Shown here in pieces: positions 51,037-59,617 of a DNA stretch of 64,000 bases. Origin of the DNA: Variovorax sp. IB41 (GTDB lineage Bacteria > Pseudomonadota > Gammaproteobacteria > Burkholderiales > Burkholderiaceae_C). Made by a program: the position numbers and the translations under genes. Positions within the stretch are counted from its first letter, which is position 1. Each line of letters starts with the position of its first letter. The notes beneath the pieces were generated by a model, which worked only from the letters and a program-made list of their open reading frames with translations, searched no databases and was not told the origin of the DNA. Where the stretch lies: NCBI RefSeq assembly GCF_016405905.1, contig NZ_JAEFCB010000013.1, forward strand, positions 103,236 through 167,235. The letters run 5' to 3'.

Positions 51037-52248
51037 TTAGGCGGCGTCGCCGGGCAGTGGCGGGTAGGCCGTGGCATCCAGGCCCGGCACCGTCACGCGC
51101 GACGGATCGTTGCCGTGCGCCTGCAGTTGCTCGACGGCGTAGTCGGTCACGCAGCCCGAGAGCAGCTGGCGCGGGTCTTCGAGCACCACGCGCAGCCGCG
51201 TGTTCAGCGCGCGCCAGTCATCGGGCCCGGCGATGGCCGGCATCTCGGCGACCGCGCGGGTGTCGACATCGAGCACGGGGCGCACGGTCGAGCCGGGCTC
51301 GTAGCGCGGATAGCCCTCGTACATCAGCGCGCCGAGTTCGCTCACGGCATGCGTGTGCGCCCAGAGCTGGCGCATCGGCGTCTCGAAGGCGCGGAGAGCC
51401 GCCATGTCGTTGGCGGCGCCGGGCGCGAACTCGCCCGCGTGCGGCGCGATGAAGAGCCGGTCGAGCGAGAGCGTGTGGCGCGAGGCCCCCAGGATCATCG
51501 CGGCCACCGAGTTGGTGGTCCAGGTCACGCCGGCGGTCGGCCGGCCCTGGCGCCCCACGACCAGCGCCATGGCGCGCGACCAGTCGATGGCATGGCGCTC
51601 CAGCCAGCCGATCACGCGGTGGCTGATGTCCATGCCGACCAGGAAGAAGGTCGCGATCATCACGGCATTCATCGGCACCGTGGCGCCGACGGCGGTGCCT
51701 GTGCCTTCGAGGTAATGCGTGCGCATGTCCTCGGGCGTGAAGAGCTCGGGGCGCGCGAGCACGCGCTCGAGATATCGCTCGGTCAGCGCGCACGAGTAGT
51801 GCACCAGCTTCGCGATCTTCTCTTCGCGCCCCCGGTAGGCCGGCACCGCGATCGTGTCGCGCCACAGCGCCACCGAGTTGGCTTCGCGCGCGATGCGCGT
51901 CGCGGCCAGCAGCCGCCCGGCCTCGGTGCGCCACAACGCGCCTTCGCGGTCGACCAGGCGCATCTTGAGGATCGACGCCACCGCCGGTCCGTGGTGCGAG
52001 ATGCCGGCCAGTTCCTTGAAGCCGCGCGTGGACAGGCGAAAGCCCTGCACCTCGGGGTCGCGGCCGTTGCCGGGGAACAGCACCACGTCCGCGCTGGTGG
52101 CCACGATGAGCGGGTCGCCCGCTGTCGCTGCGCCGGTCAGCGCGGCGAGGTTCGCGCCGATGCCCTTCGGGCCGCCTGTGTAGGTTTCGAAGAGCCGCAG
52201 CAGTTCGGGGCTCTGGTGGCTCTGCGGCGATACAGGAAGCTGATTCAT
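51037..52248 (-). CDS. Protein of unknown function in a catabolic cluster
   Basis: 403 residues that I do not recognise. No signal peptide or membrane segment is evident. Stretches that look conserved are IVATSADVVLFPGNGRDPEVQGFRLS near residue 45, NSVALWRDTIAVPAYRG, ATVPMNAVMIATFF and AGVTWTTNSVAAMILGASRH. The ATG overlaps the stop of the EPTP-repeat gene (ATGA), showing coupled expression. It may be an enzyme of the pathway run with the LigI-like hydrolase and the aldolase; no motif identifies its chemistry. Confidence 0.8.
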   Translation of the reverse strand: MNQLPVSPQSHQSPELLRLFETYTGGPKGIGANLAALTGAATAGDPLIVATSADVVLFPGNGRDPEVQGFRLSTRGFKELAGISHHGPAVASILKMRLVDREGALWRTEAGRLLAATRIAREANSVALWRDTIAVPAYRGREEKIAKLVHYSCALTERYLERVLARPELFTPEDMRTHYLEGTGTAVGATVPMNAVMIATFFLVGMDISHRVIGWLERHAIDWSRAMALVVGRQGRPTAGVTWTTNSVAAMILGASRHTLSLDRLFIAPHAGEFAPGAANDMAALRAFETPMRQLWAHTHAVSELGALMYEGYPRYEPGSTVRPVLDVDTRAVAEMPAIAGPDDWRALNTRLRVVLEDPRQLLSGCVTDYAVEQLQAHGNDPSRVTVPGLDATAYPPLPGDAA

Positions 52249-53378
52249 TCGGGCTCCTTGCCTGCCGCGAGGTCGAGGCGGTACACGCGGCTCGGCGTGC
52301 GAAACCGCACCTCGCCGCTGAGGCTGTTCGTGACCACGAGGTAGCGCCGGCCTTCCGATTCGAAACAGGTCGCGTCGGTGCCGCCGGAGGTCGGGAACTC
52401 GCCGACCGGGACCATGAGCCCGTCCTGCATGCGCGAGATCGTCGACTGCAGCCGCGGGATCGGCGCCTCGCGCGTGCCGTGCAGGAAGTTGATCTGCACC
52501 AGCCGTCCGCCATCCGCCGTCGGTATCCATTCGAACTCGCGGCCGCCCGGGCCGCTGAGCACCTGGTGCGGTTCGAAGCGGCCGTCGGTCCAGCGGAAGA
52601 GCACGGTTTCTTCATGCAGGCAGGCGAACGCGAGCCAGGTGGCGCCGGCCGTTTCGAAGCAGCAGAAGGCGCGCCCGCTCTTGCCGTCGAATTCCTGGAA
52701 GGGCTCGAAGGCGTCGCCGTTCCAGCGCAGCAGCTGCGAGGGCACCGCATGGTCGGCATAGGCCAGCAGCTTCTGTCCCTCGACCTCGAAGAAGGCCCAG
52801 TTGTAGCCCCAGCCCGAACGCACCGTCTGGCCCTTGGCGAAGCGCTCGCCGTCCCATTCGAAGAGGCACGATTCCGCGCCGGGCGCGAGCGGCGCGTCGC
52901 CGTGGGTCACGCCCTGCGCGAGCGCGAGGAAATGACGGCCCTCGATCTCGAAGTGGGTCCACTGCTTGGCCGCCGAGGTCGGGATGCGCTGGAAGACGTC
53001 GAAGCGGCCGTCCACCAGTTCGAAGATCGTCGAGTGCGTGTCCAGCGCGTAGGGGCCCGAGCCGGTGCGCAGGCTCGCCGTGGCGAGAAATGCGCGGGTG
53101 CCGATGCAGAAGAACTCGGCGTCCTCGCCGCCCGGCACCGGCAGGCGCGCGTGTTCGACGAACTGCCCGCTTTCCCAGCGGTAGACCAGCGCCTCGACGT
53201 CGCTGTTGCCCAGCGTCATCTGCGCGGGCTGGCCGGCGATGTCTTGCGCCAGTTGCGGCACCACGAGGTAGCGTGTGCCGGCGTGCGTGAAGACCTCGGC
53301 GGCGCGTGCGCCGGAGGTGTCGAGTTCCTGGAGGCAATGCATGAGGGGCATGAGAGGCATGAGGGTGAGGTCGGTCAT
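52245..53378 (-). CDS. EPTP/EAR-repeat beta-propeller protein
   Basis: 377 residues. Repeats of about 50 residues carry the pattern FEIEGRHFLALAQ, FEVEGQKLLAYAD, CFETAGATWLAFA and FESEGRRYLVVTN with downstream W or F-x-W-D/x-G-x-F, the EAR/EPTP signature, giving about seven blades. No signal peptide is seen. The start is uncertain because several Met codons occur in a 9-base repeat (53339-53365). It is coupled to the unknown protein downstream and follows the amidohydrolase by 3 bases. EAR repeats were first described in animal LGI proteins; a bacterial copy in a catabolic operon is unusual. Confidence 0.8.
   Translation of the reverse strand: MTDLTLMPLMPLMHCLQELDTSGARAAEVFTHAGTRYLVVPQLAQDIAGQPAQMTLGNSDVEALVYRWESGQFVEHARLPVPGGEDAEFFCIGTRAFLATASLRTGSGPYALDTHSTIFELVDGRFDVFQRIPTSAAKQWTHFEIEGRHFLALAQGVTHGDAPLAPGAESCLFEWDGERFAKGQTVRSGWGYNWAFFEVEGQKLLAYADHAVPSQLLRWNGDAFEPFQEFDGKSGRAFCCFETAGATWLAFACLHEETVLFRWTDGRFEPHQVLSGPGGREFEWIPTADGGRLVQINFLHGTREAPIPRLQSTISRMQDGLMVPVGEFPTSGGTDATCFESEGRRYLVVTNSLSGEVRFRTPSRVYRLDLAAGKEPE
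53339..53365 (-). repeat. 9-bp tandem repeat at the start of the EPTP gene
   Basis: Three copies of GCATGAGRG on the + strand (GCATGAGGG, GCATGAGAG, GCATGAGGG). In the gene it encodes a repeated Leu-Met-Pro-type segment (LMPLMPLMH) and places several potential start codons in tandem. Confidence 0.8.
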
Positions 53379-53381
53379 GGG

Positions 53382-54260
53382 TCAGAAGCCGAACAGGCGC
53401 GCGGGGTTGTCGGCCAGCACCTTGCGGCGCGCGGCCGCATCGGGAATCCAGTCGGCCAAGAGGTTCAGCAACTCGCCGGTGTCGCGCCCGCCCTCGGGGA
53501 TGTGCGGCCAGTCGCTGCCCCAGATGACGCGGTCGGGCACGGCCTCGACGATCGCCTGCGCGAGCGGCCTGAGGCGTGCGTAGTTGCCGTCTTTCGCGAG
53601 GCGGTAGGGACCCGACAGCTTGAACCAGCCGCGCCCATCGGCGACGGCGCGCAGCAGGCGGTCGAAGTCGGCGCGGGTGAGGCCGTCGCTCTCCAGCATG
53701 TAGCCCATGTGGTCGATCACGAAGTCCGATTCGAGATCGGGCAGCACCGGGATCAGGTCGCGCACGACCCAGCCCGGTGTGTAGAACTGGACGTGCCAAC
53801 CGAGCGGCGCGATGCGCCGGATGCTGCGCTCGATGTAGGCGTGCAGTTCGGCCGTGGGCAACTGCGCGCGGAGGAACAGGTCCAGCCGCAGCGCACGCAC
53901 GCGGCGCGCGTGCATCGCGCGAAGTTCCTCTTCAGGCACCTCGTCCGTCACCATCGCGACGCCGCGCGCGCGGTCGCCCACGGCGTCCAGCGCATCGAGC
54001 ATGCAGCGGTTGTCGGTGCCGTAGAAGCTGGGCTGCACGATCACGAAGCGTTCGATGTCCAGCACGCCGAGCGCGCGCCGCAGCTGCGCGAGATTGCCGT
54101 CCGGCAGCGTGTAGTGCGGGTGCGCGACGTGCGGGTACGGCTCGGCGGGGCCGAAGACATGCACGTGCGCATCGCAGGCGCCGGCGGGCACCTGGAAGGC
54201 CGCGCGGGTGAGGGTCTGCGCGTCGCGCATGGGCTTGGAAGTGAGGATCTCGTGGGTCAT
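53382..54260 (-). CDS. Amidohydrolase of the LigI (2-pyrone-4,6-dicarboxylate lactonase) type
   Basis: 292 residues. It opens CDAHVHVFGPAEPYPH, the metal HxH of the amidohydrolase family as found in LigI, and has FVIDHMGYM and WGSDWPH (the catalytic Asp near residue 245). LigI-type enzymes hydrolyse cyclic lactones in aromatic-ring degradation. The aldolase upstream and Bug receptors fit such a pathway; the exact substrate is not known. It lies 50 bases after the upstream receptor gene, across a pyrimidine-rich spacer. Confidence 0.88.
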   Translation of the reverse strand: MTHEILTSKPMRDAQTLTRAAFQVPAGACDAHVHVFGPAEPYPHVAHPHYTLPDGNLAQLRRALGVLDIERFVIVQPSFYGTDNRCMLDALDAVGDRARGVAMVTDEVPEEELRAMHARRVRALRLDLFLRAQLPTAELHAYIERSIRRIAPLGWHVQFYTPGWVVRDLIPVLPDLESDFVIDHMGYMLESDGLTRADFDRLLRAVADGRGWFKLSGPYRLAKDGNYARLRPLAQAIVEAVPDRVIWGSDWPHIPEGGRDTGELLNLLADWIPDAAARRKVLADNPARLFGF

Positions 54261-54310
54261 GGTCGAGCGATGGCGGAAGAAAAGGAAAAAAAGGAAAAAA
54301 AGGGAGGCGT

Positions 54311-55285
54311 TCAGTCGAGCTTGATGCGGCCGCTCGCGAGCAGCGCGCGCAGGCGCCCGATCTCGCCGGCGACGGTGCGCTGCATTTCCGCGGGGTCGCC
54401 CGACGCGGGCTCGAAGCCCTGCGCCGTCAGCGACTCGCGCAGCTTCGGGCTGGCCAGCGCGCGTTGCCAGGCCCGCAGCACCGCCTGCTTTTCGGCGGCC
54501 GGCGTGCCGGTGGGCAGCACGAGGCCGACCCAGGAGCGGTATTCGTAGGTGCGCAAGGCGGGCACACCGGTTTCGGCGTAGCTGGGCACCTGCGGCAGCA
54601 TCGCCCAGCGCCGGGACGATGTGGCCGCCAGGGCCCGCACCCGGCCGCTCTGCACGAGCGGGACGATGGGCGCGGTGGCGTAGAGCATCAGGTCCACCTC
54701 GCCGCCGGCCAATGCGGCCATCACCTGCGCCTCGCCTTTGTATGGGATGTGGCGCGCATCGATGCCCAGCGTGTGCAGCAGCTCCTCGCTTTGCAGGTGC
54801 AGGCTGGTGCCGATGCCGAAGGAGCCGTAGGTGAGCTCGCCCGGATGGGCCTTCGCGTACTGCACGAGTTCGGCCATGTCGGCCACCGGCAGGCCGGCGC
54901 GCACGGCCACCACGCCGGCGTTGGTCGCAGCGATGCCCAGGGCGTCGAAATCAGTCAGCGGGTCGTAGCCGGGCGCCTTGTCGACCACCGGATTGACCGA
55001 GGCGATGGACGGCGACACCGCGATCAGCGTATGGCCGTCGCGCGGTGCGCGCAGGGCGGCCTGCACGCCGATCTTGCCCGCCGCGCCCAGGCGGTTGTCG
55101 ACCACCACGGGGTGGCCCAGCGCGGCCGACAGGTCGGGCGCGAGGAGCCGCGCGACGCGGTCGATGGGGCCGCCGGGCGGCGCGGGCACGATGATCGTGT
55201 AGGCCTGCGGCGCGGCGGCAGAGGCGGTGCCCAGCAGCAGGCCCGCCGCGACAAGCAGCGCCCGCCAGTCAGGCCGCGCGCGCAT
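54311..55285 (-). CDS. Bug/TctC-family periplasmic solute receptor
   Basis: 324 residues from ATG 55285, which overlaps the end of the aldolase gene by 17 bases. Signal peptide about 5-25 (LLVAAGLLLGTASAAA), then YTIIVPAPPGGPIDRVAR, the Bug loop with Asp, and ALRAPRDGHTLIAVSP. It is the second receptor of the catabolic cluster and is translationally coupled to the aldolase, so it probably handles the pathway's entry compound. Confidence 0.92.
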   Translation of the reverse strand: MRARPDWRALLVAAGLLLGTASAAAPQAYTIIVPAPPGGPIDRVARLLAPDLSAALGHPVVVDNRLGAAGKIGVQAALRAPRDGHTLIAVSPSIASVNPVVDKAPGYDPLTDFDALGIAATNAGVVAVRAGLPVADMAELVQYAKAHPGELTYGSFGIGTSLHLQSEELLHTLGIDARHIPYKGEAQVMAALAGGEVDLMLYATAPIVPLVQSGRVRALAATSSRRWAMLPQVPSYAETGVPALRTYEYRSWVGLVLPTGTPAAEKQAVLRAWQRALASPKLRESLTAQGFEPASGDPAEMQRTVAGEIGRLRALLASGRIKLD

Positions 55286-56132
55286 GCGGCTTCTCCGCGG
55301 CAATGGATGCATGGGCGGCCAGCGCGCCGCGCACGCGCTCGTGCATCGCGGTGAGCAGCACGTCGGTGTCGATGCCCGTCATGAGGAAGGGCGCCGCGCC
55401 GCGCGCGAGCAGCTCGGCGTTCAGCGCCGCGTCGGCGATGCCGCCGATCGACAGCGGCGTGCCGGCGCGCGCGCAGGCTGCGAGCGCGGTGTCCAGCGCG
55501 TGCTGCACCAGCGGGTGGCGGTAGTCGCCCGGCACGCCGAGTTCGGCGCTCAGGTCGTTGCAGCCGATGCTCACCAGATCGACGCCGGGAACGCGCGCGA
55601 TCGCCTCGGCGTTCTCGATGCCCAGCGGGCTCTCGATCAGCACGTTGACGACCACCGTATCGTTGGCCAGGCGGTAGGTCTCGGCCGCCGGCAGCCGGCG
55701 ATAGCCGAACTGCGGCAGCGCGGCGATGGCCGAGCGGTGGCCGTGCGGCGGAAAGCGGCAGGCGGCGGCCAGGTCGGCGGCCTGCGCGGCGGTCTCCACG
55801 CGCGGAAAGATCAGGCCAGACGCGCCCGCGTCGAGGAGCCTGCCGATGGCGCCGTACTCGCGCTCGGGCACGCGCACCAGCGCCATCAGGCCCAGGTCGT
55901 GCGCCGCGGCGCAGATCGCGCCGGCCGCATCGAGCGGGATGGTGCTGTGCTCCAGGTCGATCCAGATCGCGTGGTGGCCGCTCGCCTTGGCCAGCCGGGC
56001 GACATCGGTGGTGCGCGCCATGCGGATGCCGAAGGCCGCGAGGGGCTCGCCGCGGGCCAGCCCCTGGATCAGCGGGTGGCCCTGGAACGGGCGGGGTGCA
56101 GGGTGCGCCTGCGGCTTGTCTCTGCTTGTCAT
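55269..56132 (-). CDS. HpcH/HpaI-family aldolase
   Basis: 287 residues. Motifs of the class II pyruvate aldolases are visible: IWIDLEHST near residue 56, FPRVETAAQA, VLIESPLGIENA (metal Glu) and VSIGCNDLSAELG (metal Asp). Such enzymes split 2-keto-3-deoxy or 4-hydroxy-2-oxo acids to pyruvate and an aldehyde, the last steps of aromatic meta-cleavage and related pathways. First gene of the catabolic operon, divergent from the LysR gene 75 bases away. Confidence 0.92.
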   Translation of the reverse strand: MTSRDKPQAHPAPRPFQGHPLIQGLARGEPLAAFGIRMARTTDVARLAKASGHHAIWIDLEHSTIPLDAAGAICAAAHDLGLMALVRVPEREYGAIGRLLDAGASGLIFPRVETAAQAADLAAACRFPPHGHRSAIAALPQFGYRRLPAAETYRLANDTVVVNVLIESPLGIENAEAIARVPGVDLVSIGCNDLSAELGVPGDYRHPLVQHALDTALAACARAGTPLSIGGIADAALNAELLARGAAPFLMTGIDTDVLLTAMHERVRGALAAHASIAAEKPHARAA

Positions 56133-56169
56133 GCAGGCATCGTAGGCAAGCTGTCTTATATTTGGAAAT

Positions 56170-56185
56170 ACCGATTGTTGTCGGT
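56170..56185. promoter_or_regulatory. Candidate LysR binding site
   Basis: ACCGA-N6-TCGGT, a perfect inverted repeat in the 74-base divergent region between the aldolase gene and the LysR gene, 21 bases upstream of the LysR start codon. Location and symmetry suggest a shared operator. Confidence 0.5.
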
Positions 56186-56206
56186 TTTCAATACCTGGGA
56201 AATATC

Positions 56207-57121
56207 ATGGAACTGCGCCACCTGCGCTATTTCGTCGCGGTTGCCGAGGAGCTGAGCTTCACGCGCGCCGCGCAGCGCCTGCACATCGCGCAGCCGCCGC
56301 TGAGCGTGCAGATCCAGGCGCTCGAGGAGGAGCTGAAGGTGCGGCTGCTCGAGCGCGACAAGCGGCGCGTGTTCCTCACGCAGGCGGGGCGCCATTTCCT
56401 GGAGCGGGCGCGCGGCATCCTGCAGGATGTGGAAACGGCCAAGGGCGAGGCGCAGAGCGCGGCCTCGGGCGAGGTGGGGAGCATCGCGCTGGGCTACACG
56501 GCGTCGTCGATGCTGTCGCCGGCGATGCCCGGCGCCATTCTTCGCTTCCGGAAACAGCATGCGCGGGTGGTGCTGACCTTGAAGGAAATGACCTCGCTGG
56601 AACAGCTCGACGCGGTGCACGGGCGCAGCCTCGACATTGCCGTGCTGCGCCGCCCGAACGTCGAGATTCCGACCGGCATCACCGTGGAGGAGTGGTACCA
56701 GTCGCCGCTCACGGCCGTCGTGCCGCGCGAGCACCGGCTCAGCGGCAAGCCGCTGCGCATTGCCGACCTGCGCGACGAGCCGCTGGTGATGTACCCGCGC
56801 AATGCCGGCATCGGGCTCTACTGGAAGGTGCAGGACCTGTGCGCCAAGGCGGGCTTCCGGCCGCGCATGGTGCAGGAGGCGCGCGAGGCATCGACCATCG
56901 CGGGGCTGGTGGCCGCCGGCGTCGGCATCGCGCTGGTGCCGGGCGACACGCGCTGCATCCAGCTGGACGGCGTGGTCTACCAGACGGTGCTCGACAAGGA
57001 GGCCGTCTCCAGCCTCTACCTGGCGCACCGTCAGGCGGACCCCAATCCGTATGTGGACCTGATGCTCAAGGAGCTTCGCGCGGCGCTCAAGCGCAGGGCG
57101 AAGCGCCGGGTCGCGTCGTAG
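56207..57121 (+). CDS. LysR-family transcriptional regulator
   Basis: 304 residues. HTH domain MELRHLRYFVAVAEELSFTRAAQRLHIAQPPLSVQIQALEEEL is the CatR/BenM-like LysR subgroup pattern. The effector domain (about 90-295) contains GYTASSMLSPAMPG and PLVMYPRNAGIGLY. Members of this subgroup activate aromatic-acid catabolism genes in response to a pathway metabolite. It is divergent from the aldolase-headed operon, which it very probably controls. Confidence 0.94.
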   Translation: MELRHLRYFVAVAEELSFTRAAQRLHIAQPPLSVQIQALEEELKVRLLERDKRRVFLTQAGRHFLERARGILQDVETAKGEAQSAASGEVGSIALGYTASSMLSPAMPGAILRFRKQHARVVLTLKEMTSLEQLDAVHGRSLDIAVLRRPNVEIPTGITVEEWYQSPLTAVVPREHRLSGKPLRIADLRDEPLVMYPRNAGIGLYWKVQDLCAKAGFRPRMVQEAREASTIAGLVAAGVGIALVPGDTRCIQLDGVVYQTVLDKEAVSSLYLAHRQADPNPYVDLMLKELRAALKRRAKRRVAS

Positions 57122-57150
57122 CGCGCTGCCACCGCAGCGTTCGCAGCGTT

Positions 57151-57882
57151 TCAGATGCTGCGCAGGTTGACCCGCTGGGACAGCGCCTCCGCGCTCTCCT
57201 TGCGTTCGCTGTAGCGATCGACCAGGTGGTCCGCGCAGTCGCGCGTGAGCAGCGTGAACTTCACCAGTTCTTCCATCACGTCGACCACGCGCTCGTAATA
57301 AGGCGAGGGCTTCATGCGGCCGTCGTCGTCGAACTCCATGAAGGCCTTGGCCACCGACGACTGGTTGGGGATCGTGAGCATGCGCATCCAGCGGCCGAGC
57401 ACGCGCAGCTGGTTCACCGCGTTGAACGACTGCGAGCCGCCCGACACCTCCATCACCGCGAGCGTCTTGCCCTGCGTGGGGCGCACCGAGCCGACGGCCA
57501 GCGGGATCCAGTCGATCTGCGCCTTCATGATGCCGGTCATCGCGCCGTGGCGTTCGGGCGATGTCCACACCATGCCTTCGGACCATTGCGCGAGCGCGCG
57601 CAGCTCCTGCACCTTCGGGTGGTCTTCGGGTTCGGCGTCGGGCAGCGGCAGGCCGCGCGGATCGTAGATGCGCGGCTCGGCGCCCATCGCGCGCAAGAGG
57701 CGCGCGGCCTCCTCGGTCAGCAGGCGGCTGTAGGAGCGCTCGCGCACCGAGCCGTAGAGCAGCAGGATGCGCGGCGCATGCGTCGCGTGCATCGCGCGCG
57801 TGGCGGGCAGCAGCGCCTGCAGGTCGGGCTTGCGAAAGGCTGCGGCGTCGAGGTGGGGGAGATCGTCAGGACTTGGGAACAC
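57151..57882 (-). CDS. arsH: Arsenical resistance protein ArsH (NADPH-dependent FMN reductase)
   Basis: 243 residues from a GTG at 57882 that overlaps the end of arsC by 17 bases. The flavodoxin-like FMN site is LLLYGSVRERSYSRLL; TSPERHGAMTGIMKAQIDWIP and EVSGGSQSFNAVNQLRVLGRWMRM are ArsH signatures. ArsH oxidises organoarsenicals or reduces oxidants using NADPH. It is the last gene of the arsR-arsB-arsC-arsH operon. Confidence 0.94.
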   Translation of the reverse strand: MFPSPDDLPHLDAAAFRKPDLQALLPATRAMHATHAPRILLLYGSVRERSYSRLLTEEAARLLRAMGAEPRIYDPRGLPLPDAEPEDHPKVQELRALAQWSEGMVWTSPERHGAMTGIMKAQIDWIPLAVGSVRPTQGKTLAVMEVSGGSQSFNAVNQLRVLGRWMRMLTIPNQSSVAKAFMEFDDDGRMKPSPYYERVVDVMEELVKFTLLTRDCADHLVDRYSERKESAEALSQRVNLRSI

Positions 57883-58297
57883 GCTGGCCTTTCGCGTCGA
57901 TGACGGCTTGCCCGTCTTCCTTGGTGAATGCGCCGCGCTGCGGGCGCGGAAGAATGTCGAGCACCGCTTCGGACGGCCGGCACAGGCGCGTGGCGATCGG
58001 CGTCACCACGATCGGCCGGTTGATGAGGATCGGGTGTTGCAGCATGAAGCCGATGAGTTCGTCGTCGCGCCACTTCGCATCGCCGAGGCCGAGCTCGTCA
58101 TACGGCGTTCCTTTCTGGCGCAGCACCTCGCGCACCGGCACGCCCATCGCCGCGATCAGCCGCTGCAGGGTGGCGCGGTCGGGCGGGGTCTTCAGGTACT
58201 CGATGACGGTGGGCTCCTCCCCCGTGTTGCGGATCAACGCGAGCACGTTGCGCGACGTGCCGCAGGCGGGGTTGTGATAGATGGTGATGTCGGTCAT
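57866..58297 (-). CDS. arsC: Arsenate reductase (glutaredoxin type)
   Basis: 143 residues. The catalytic loop NPACGTSRN contains CX5R, with Cys12 of the glutaredoxin-dependent ArsC class; the downstream ILINRPIVVTP and RPSEAVLDIL are family motifs. It reduces arsenate to arsenite for export. Its ATG overlaps the stop of arsB (ATGA) and its end overlaps the arsH start, a tightly coupled operon. Confidence 0.94.
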   Translation of the reverse strand: MTDITIYHNPACGTSRNVLALIRNTGEEPTVIEYLKTPPDRATLQRLIAAMGVPVREVLRQKGTPYDELGLGDAKWRDDELIGFMLQHPILINRPIVVTPIATRLCRPSEAVLDILPRPQRGAFTKEDGQAVIDAKGQRVPKS

Positions 58298-59595
58298 GGC
58301 CCAGCAAGGGTAGGGAGAGTCAATCGGAGCGCGAGCGCGGCCAGCGCCGCGAGCAGCACGGGCACGGTCAGCACGATGCCGACCCTGAAGTAGTAGCCCC
58401 AGGCGATGCGCGTGCCCTTCTTCTCGAGCACGTGCAGCCAGAGCAGGGTGGCGAGGCTGCCGATGGGCGTGATCTTCGGGCCGAGGTCGCAGCCGATCAC
58501 GTTGGCGTAGACCATCGCGTCTTTCACGAGGCCGCTCGCGCCCGATGCATCGATCGAGAGCGCGCCGACCAGCACCGTCGGCATGTTGTTCATGACCGAC
58601 GACAGCGCGGCCGCGAGAAAGCCGGTGCCCAGGGCCGCGCCCCAGACGCCGCCCTGCGCGAAGACGTCCAGCAGCGAAGCGATCCGGGCCGTGAGTCCCG
58701 CGTTGCGCAGGCCATAGACCACGAGGTACATGCCCAGCGAGAACACGACGATCTGCCACGGCGCGCCATGCAGCACCCTGCGCGTGCTGATGACATGGCC
58801 GCGCGCGGCCACCGCCAGAAGAAGGGCGGCGCCCGCGGCCGCCACCGCGCTCACCGGCACGCCCAGCGGCTCCAGCCCGAAGAAGCCCACGAGCAGCAGC
58901 ACCAGCACGACCCAGCCCGCGCGGAACGTCGCGGGGTCGCGGACCGCATCGGCCGGCGCCCTGAGCTGCGCCACGTCATAGCGCGCGGGAATGCCGCGGC
59001 GGAAATACAGCATCAGCACCGCAAGGCTGGCGAGCACCGCCGCGATGTTCACGGGGACCATTACCGACGCATAGGCGTTGAAGCCGATTCCGAAGAAGTC
59101 GGCCGAGACGATGTTCACCAGGTTCGACACGACGAGCGGCAGGCTGGCCGTGTCGGCGATGAAGCCGGCGGCCATCACGAACGCGAGCGTGGCCGCGGGC
59201 GTGAAGCCGAGCGCTGCGAGCATGGCCATCACGATGGGCGTGAGGATCAGCGCCGCGCCGTCGTTGGCGAAGAGCGCCGACACCGCGGCGCCCAGCAGCA
59301 CGATGAATGCGAAGAGCCGCCGGCCGTGCCCGCCACCCCAGCGCGCCACGTGCAGCGCGGCCCATTCGAAGAAGCCGGCCTCGTCGAGCAGCAGGCTGAT
59401 GAGGATGACGGCGATGAAGGTCGCGGTCGCGTTCCACACGATGCCCCAGACGACCGCGATGTCGGACAGGTGGACCACGCCGAAAGCCAGGGCGAGCACC
59501 GCGCCGAGCGAGGCGCTCCAGCCGATGCCCAGGCCGCGCGGCTGCCAGATCACCAGCACGAGGGTGAAGACGAAGATCAGGACGGCGGACAGCAT
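58294..59595 (-). CDS. arsB: Arsenite efflux transporter ArsB
   Basis: 433 residues with about twelve hydrophobic membrane segments. The ArsB/ArsA-permease family pattern is visible: FFEWAALHVARWGGGHGRRLFAFIVLLGAAVSALFANDGAALILTPIV and NNMPTVLVGALSIDAS. It exports arsenite across the inner membrane, using the membrane potential. The start ATG 59595 is weakly supported by a ribosome site. Second in the ars operon, 22 bases after arsR. Confidence 0.93.
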   Translation of the reverse strand: MLSAVLIFVFTLVLVIWQPRGLGIGWSASLGAVLALAFGVVHLSDIAVVWGIVWNATATFIAVILISLLLDEAGFFEWAALHVARWGGGHGRRLFAFIVLLGAAVSALFANDGAALILTPIVMAMLAALGFTPAATLAFVMAAGFIADTASLPLVVSNLVNIVSADFFGIGFNAYASVMVPVNIAAVLASLAVLMLYFRRGIPARYDVAQLRAPADAVRDPATFRAGWVVLVLLLVGFFGLEPLGVPVSAVAAAGAALLLAVAARGHVISTRRVLHGAPWQIVVFSLGMYLVVYGLRNAGLTARIASLLDVFAQGGVWGAALGTGFLAAALSSVMNNMPTVLVGALSIDASGASGLVKDAMVYANVIGCDLGPKITPIGSLATLLWLHVLEKKGTRIAWGYYFRVGIVLTVPVLLAALAALALRLTLPTLAGP

Positions 59596-59617
59596 TCGAG
59601 CGAAGGCTTTTTTTGTC

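Noticed and set aside
54270..54305. T runs as an intrinsic terminator
   Set aside because: No GC-rich stem precedes the T runs, so the terminator criteria are not met.
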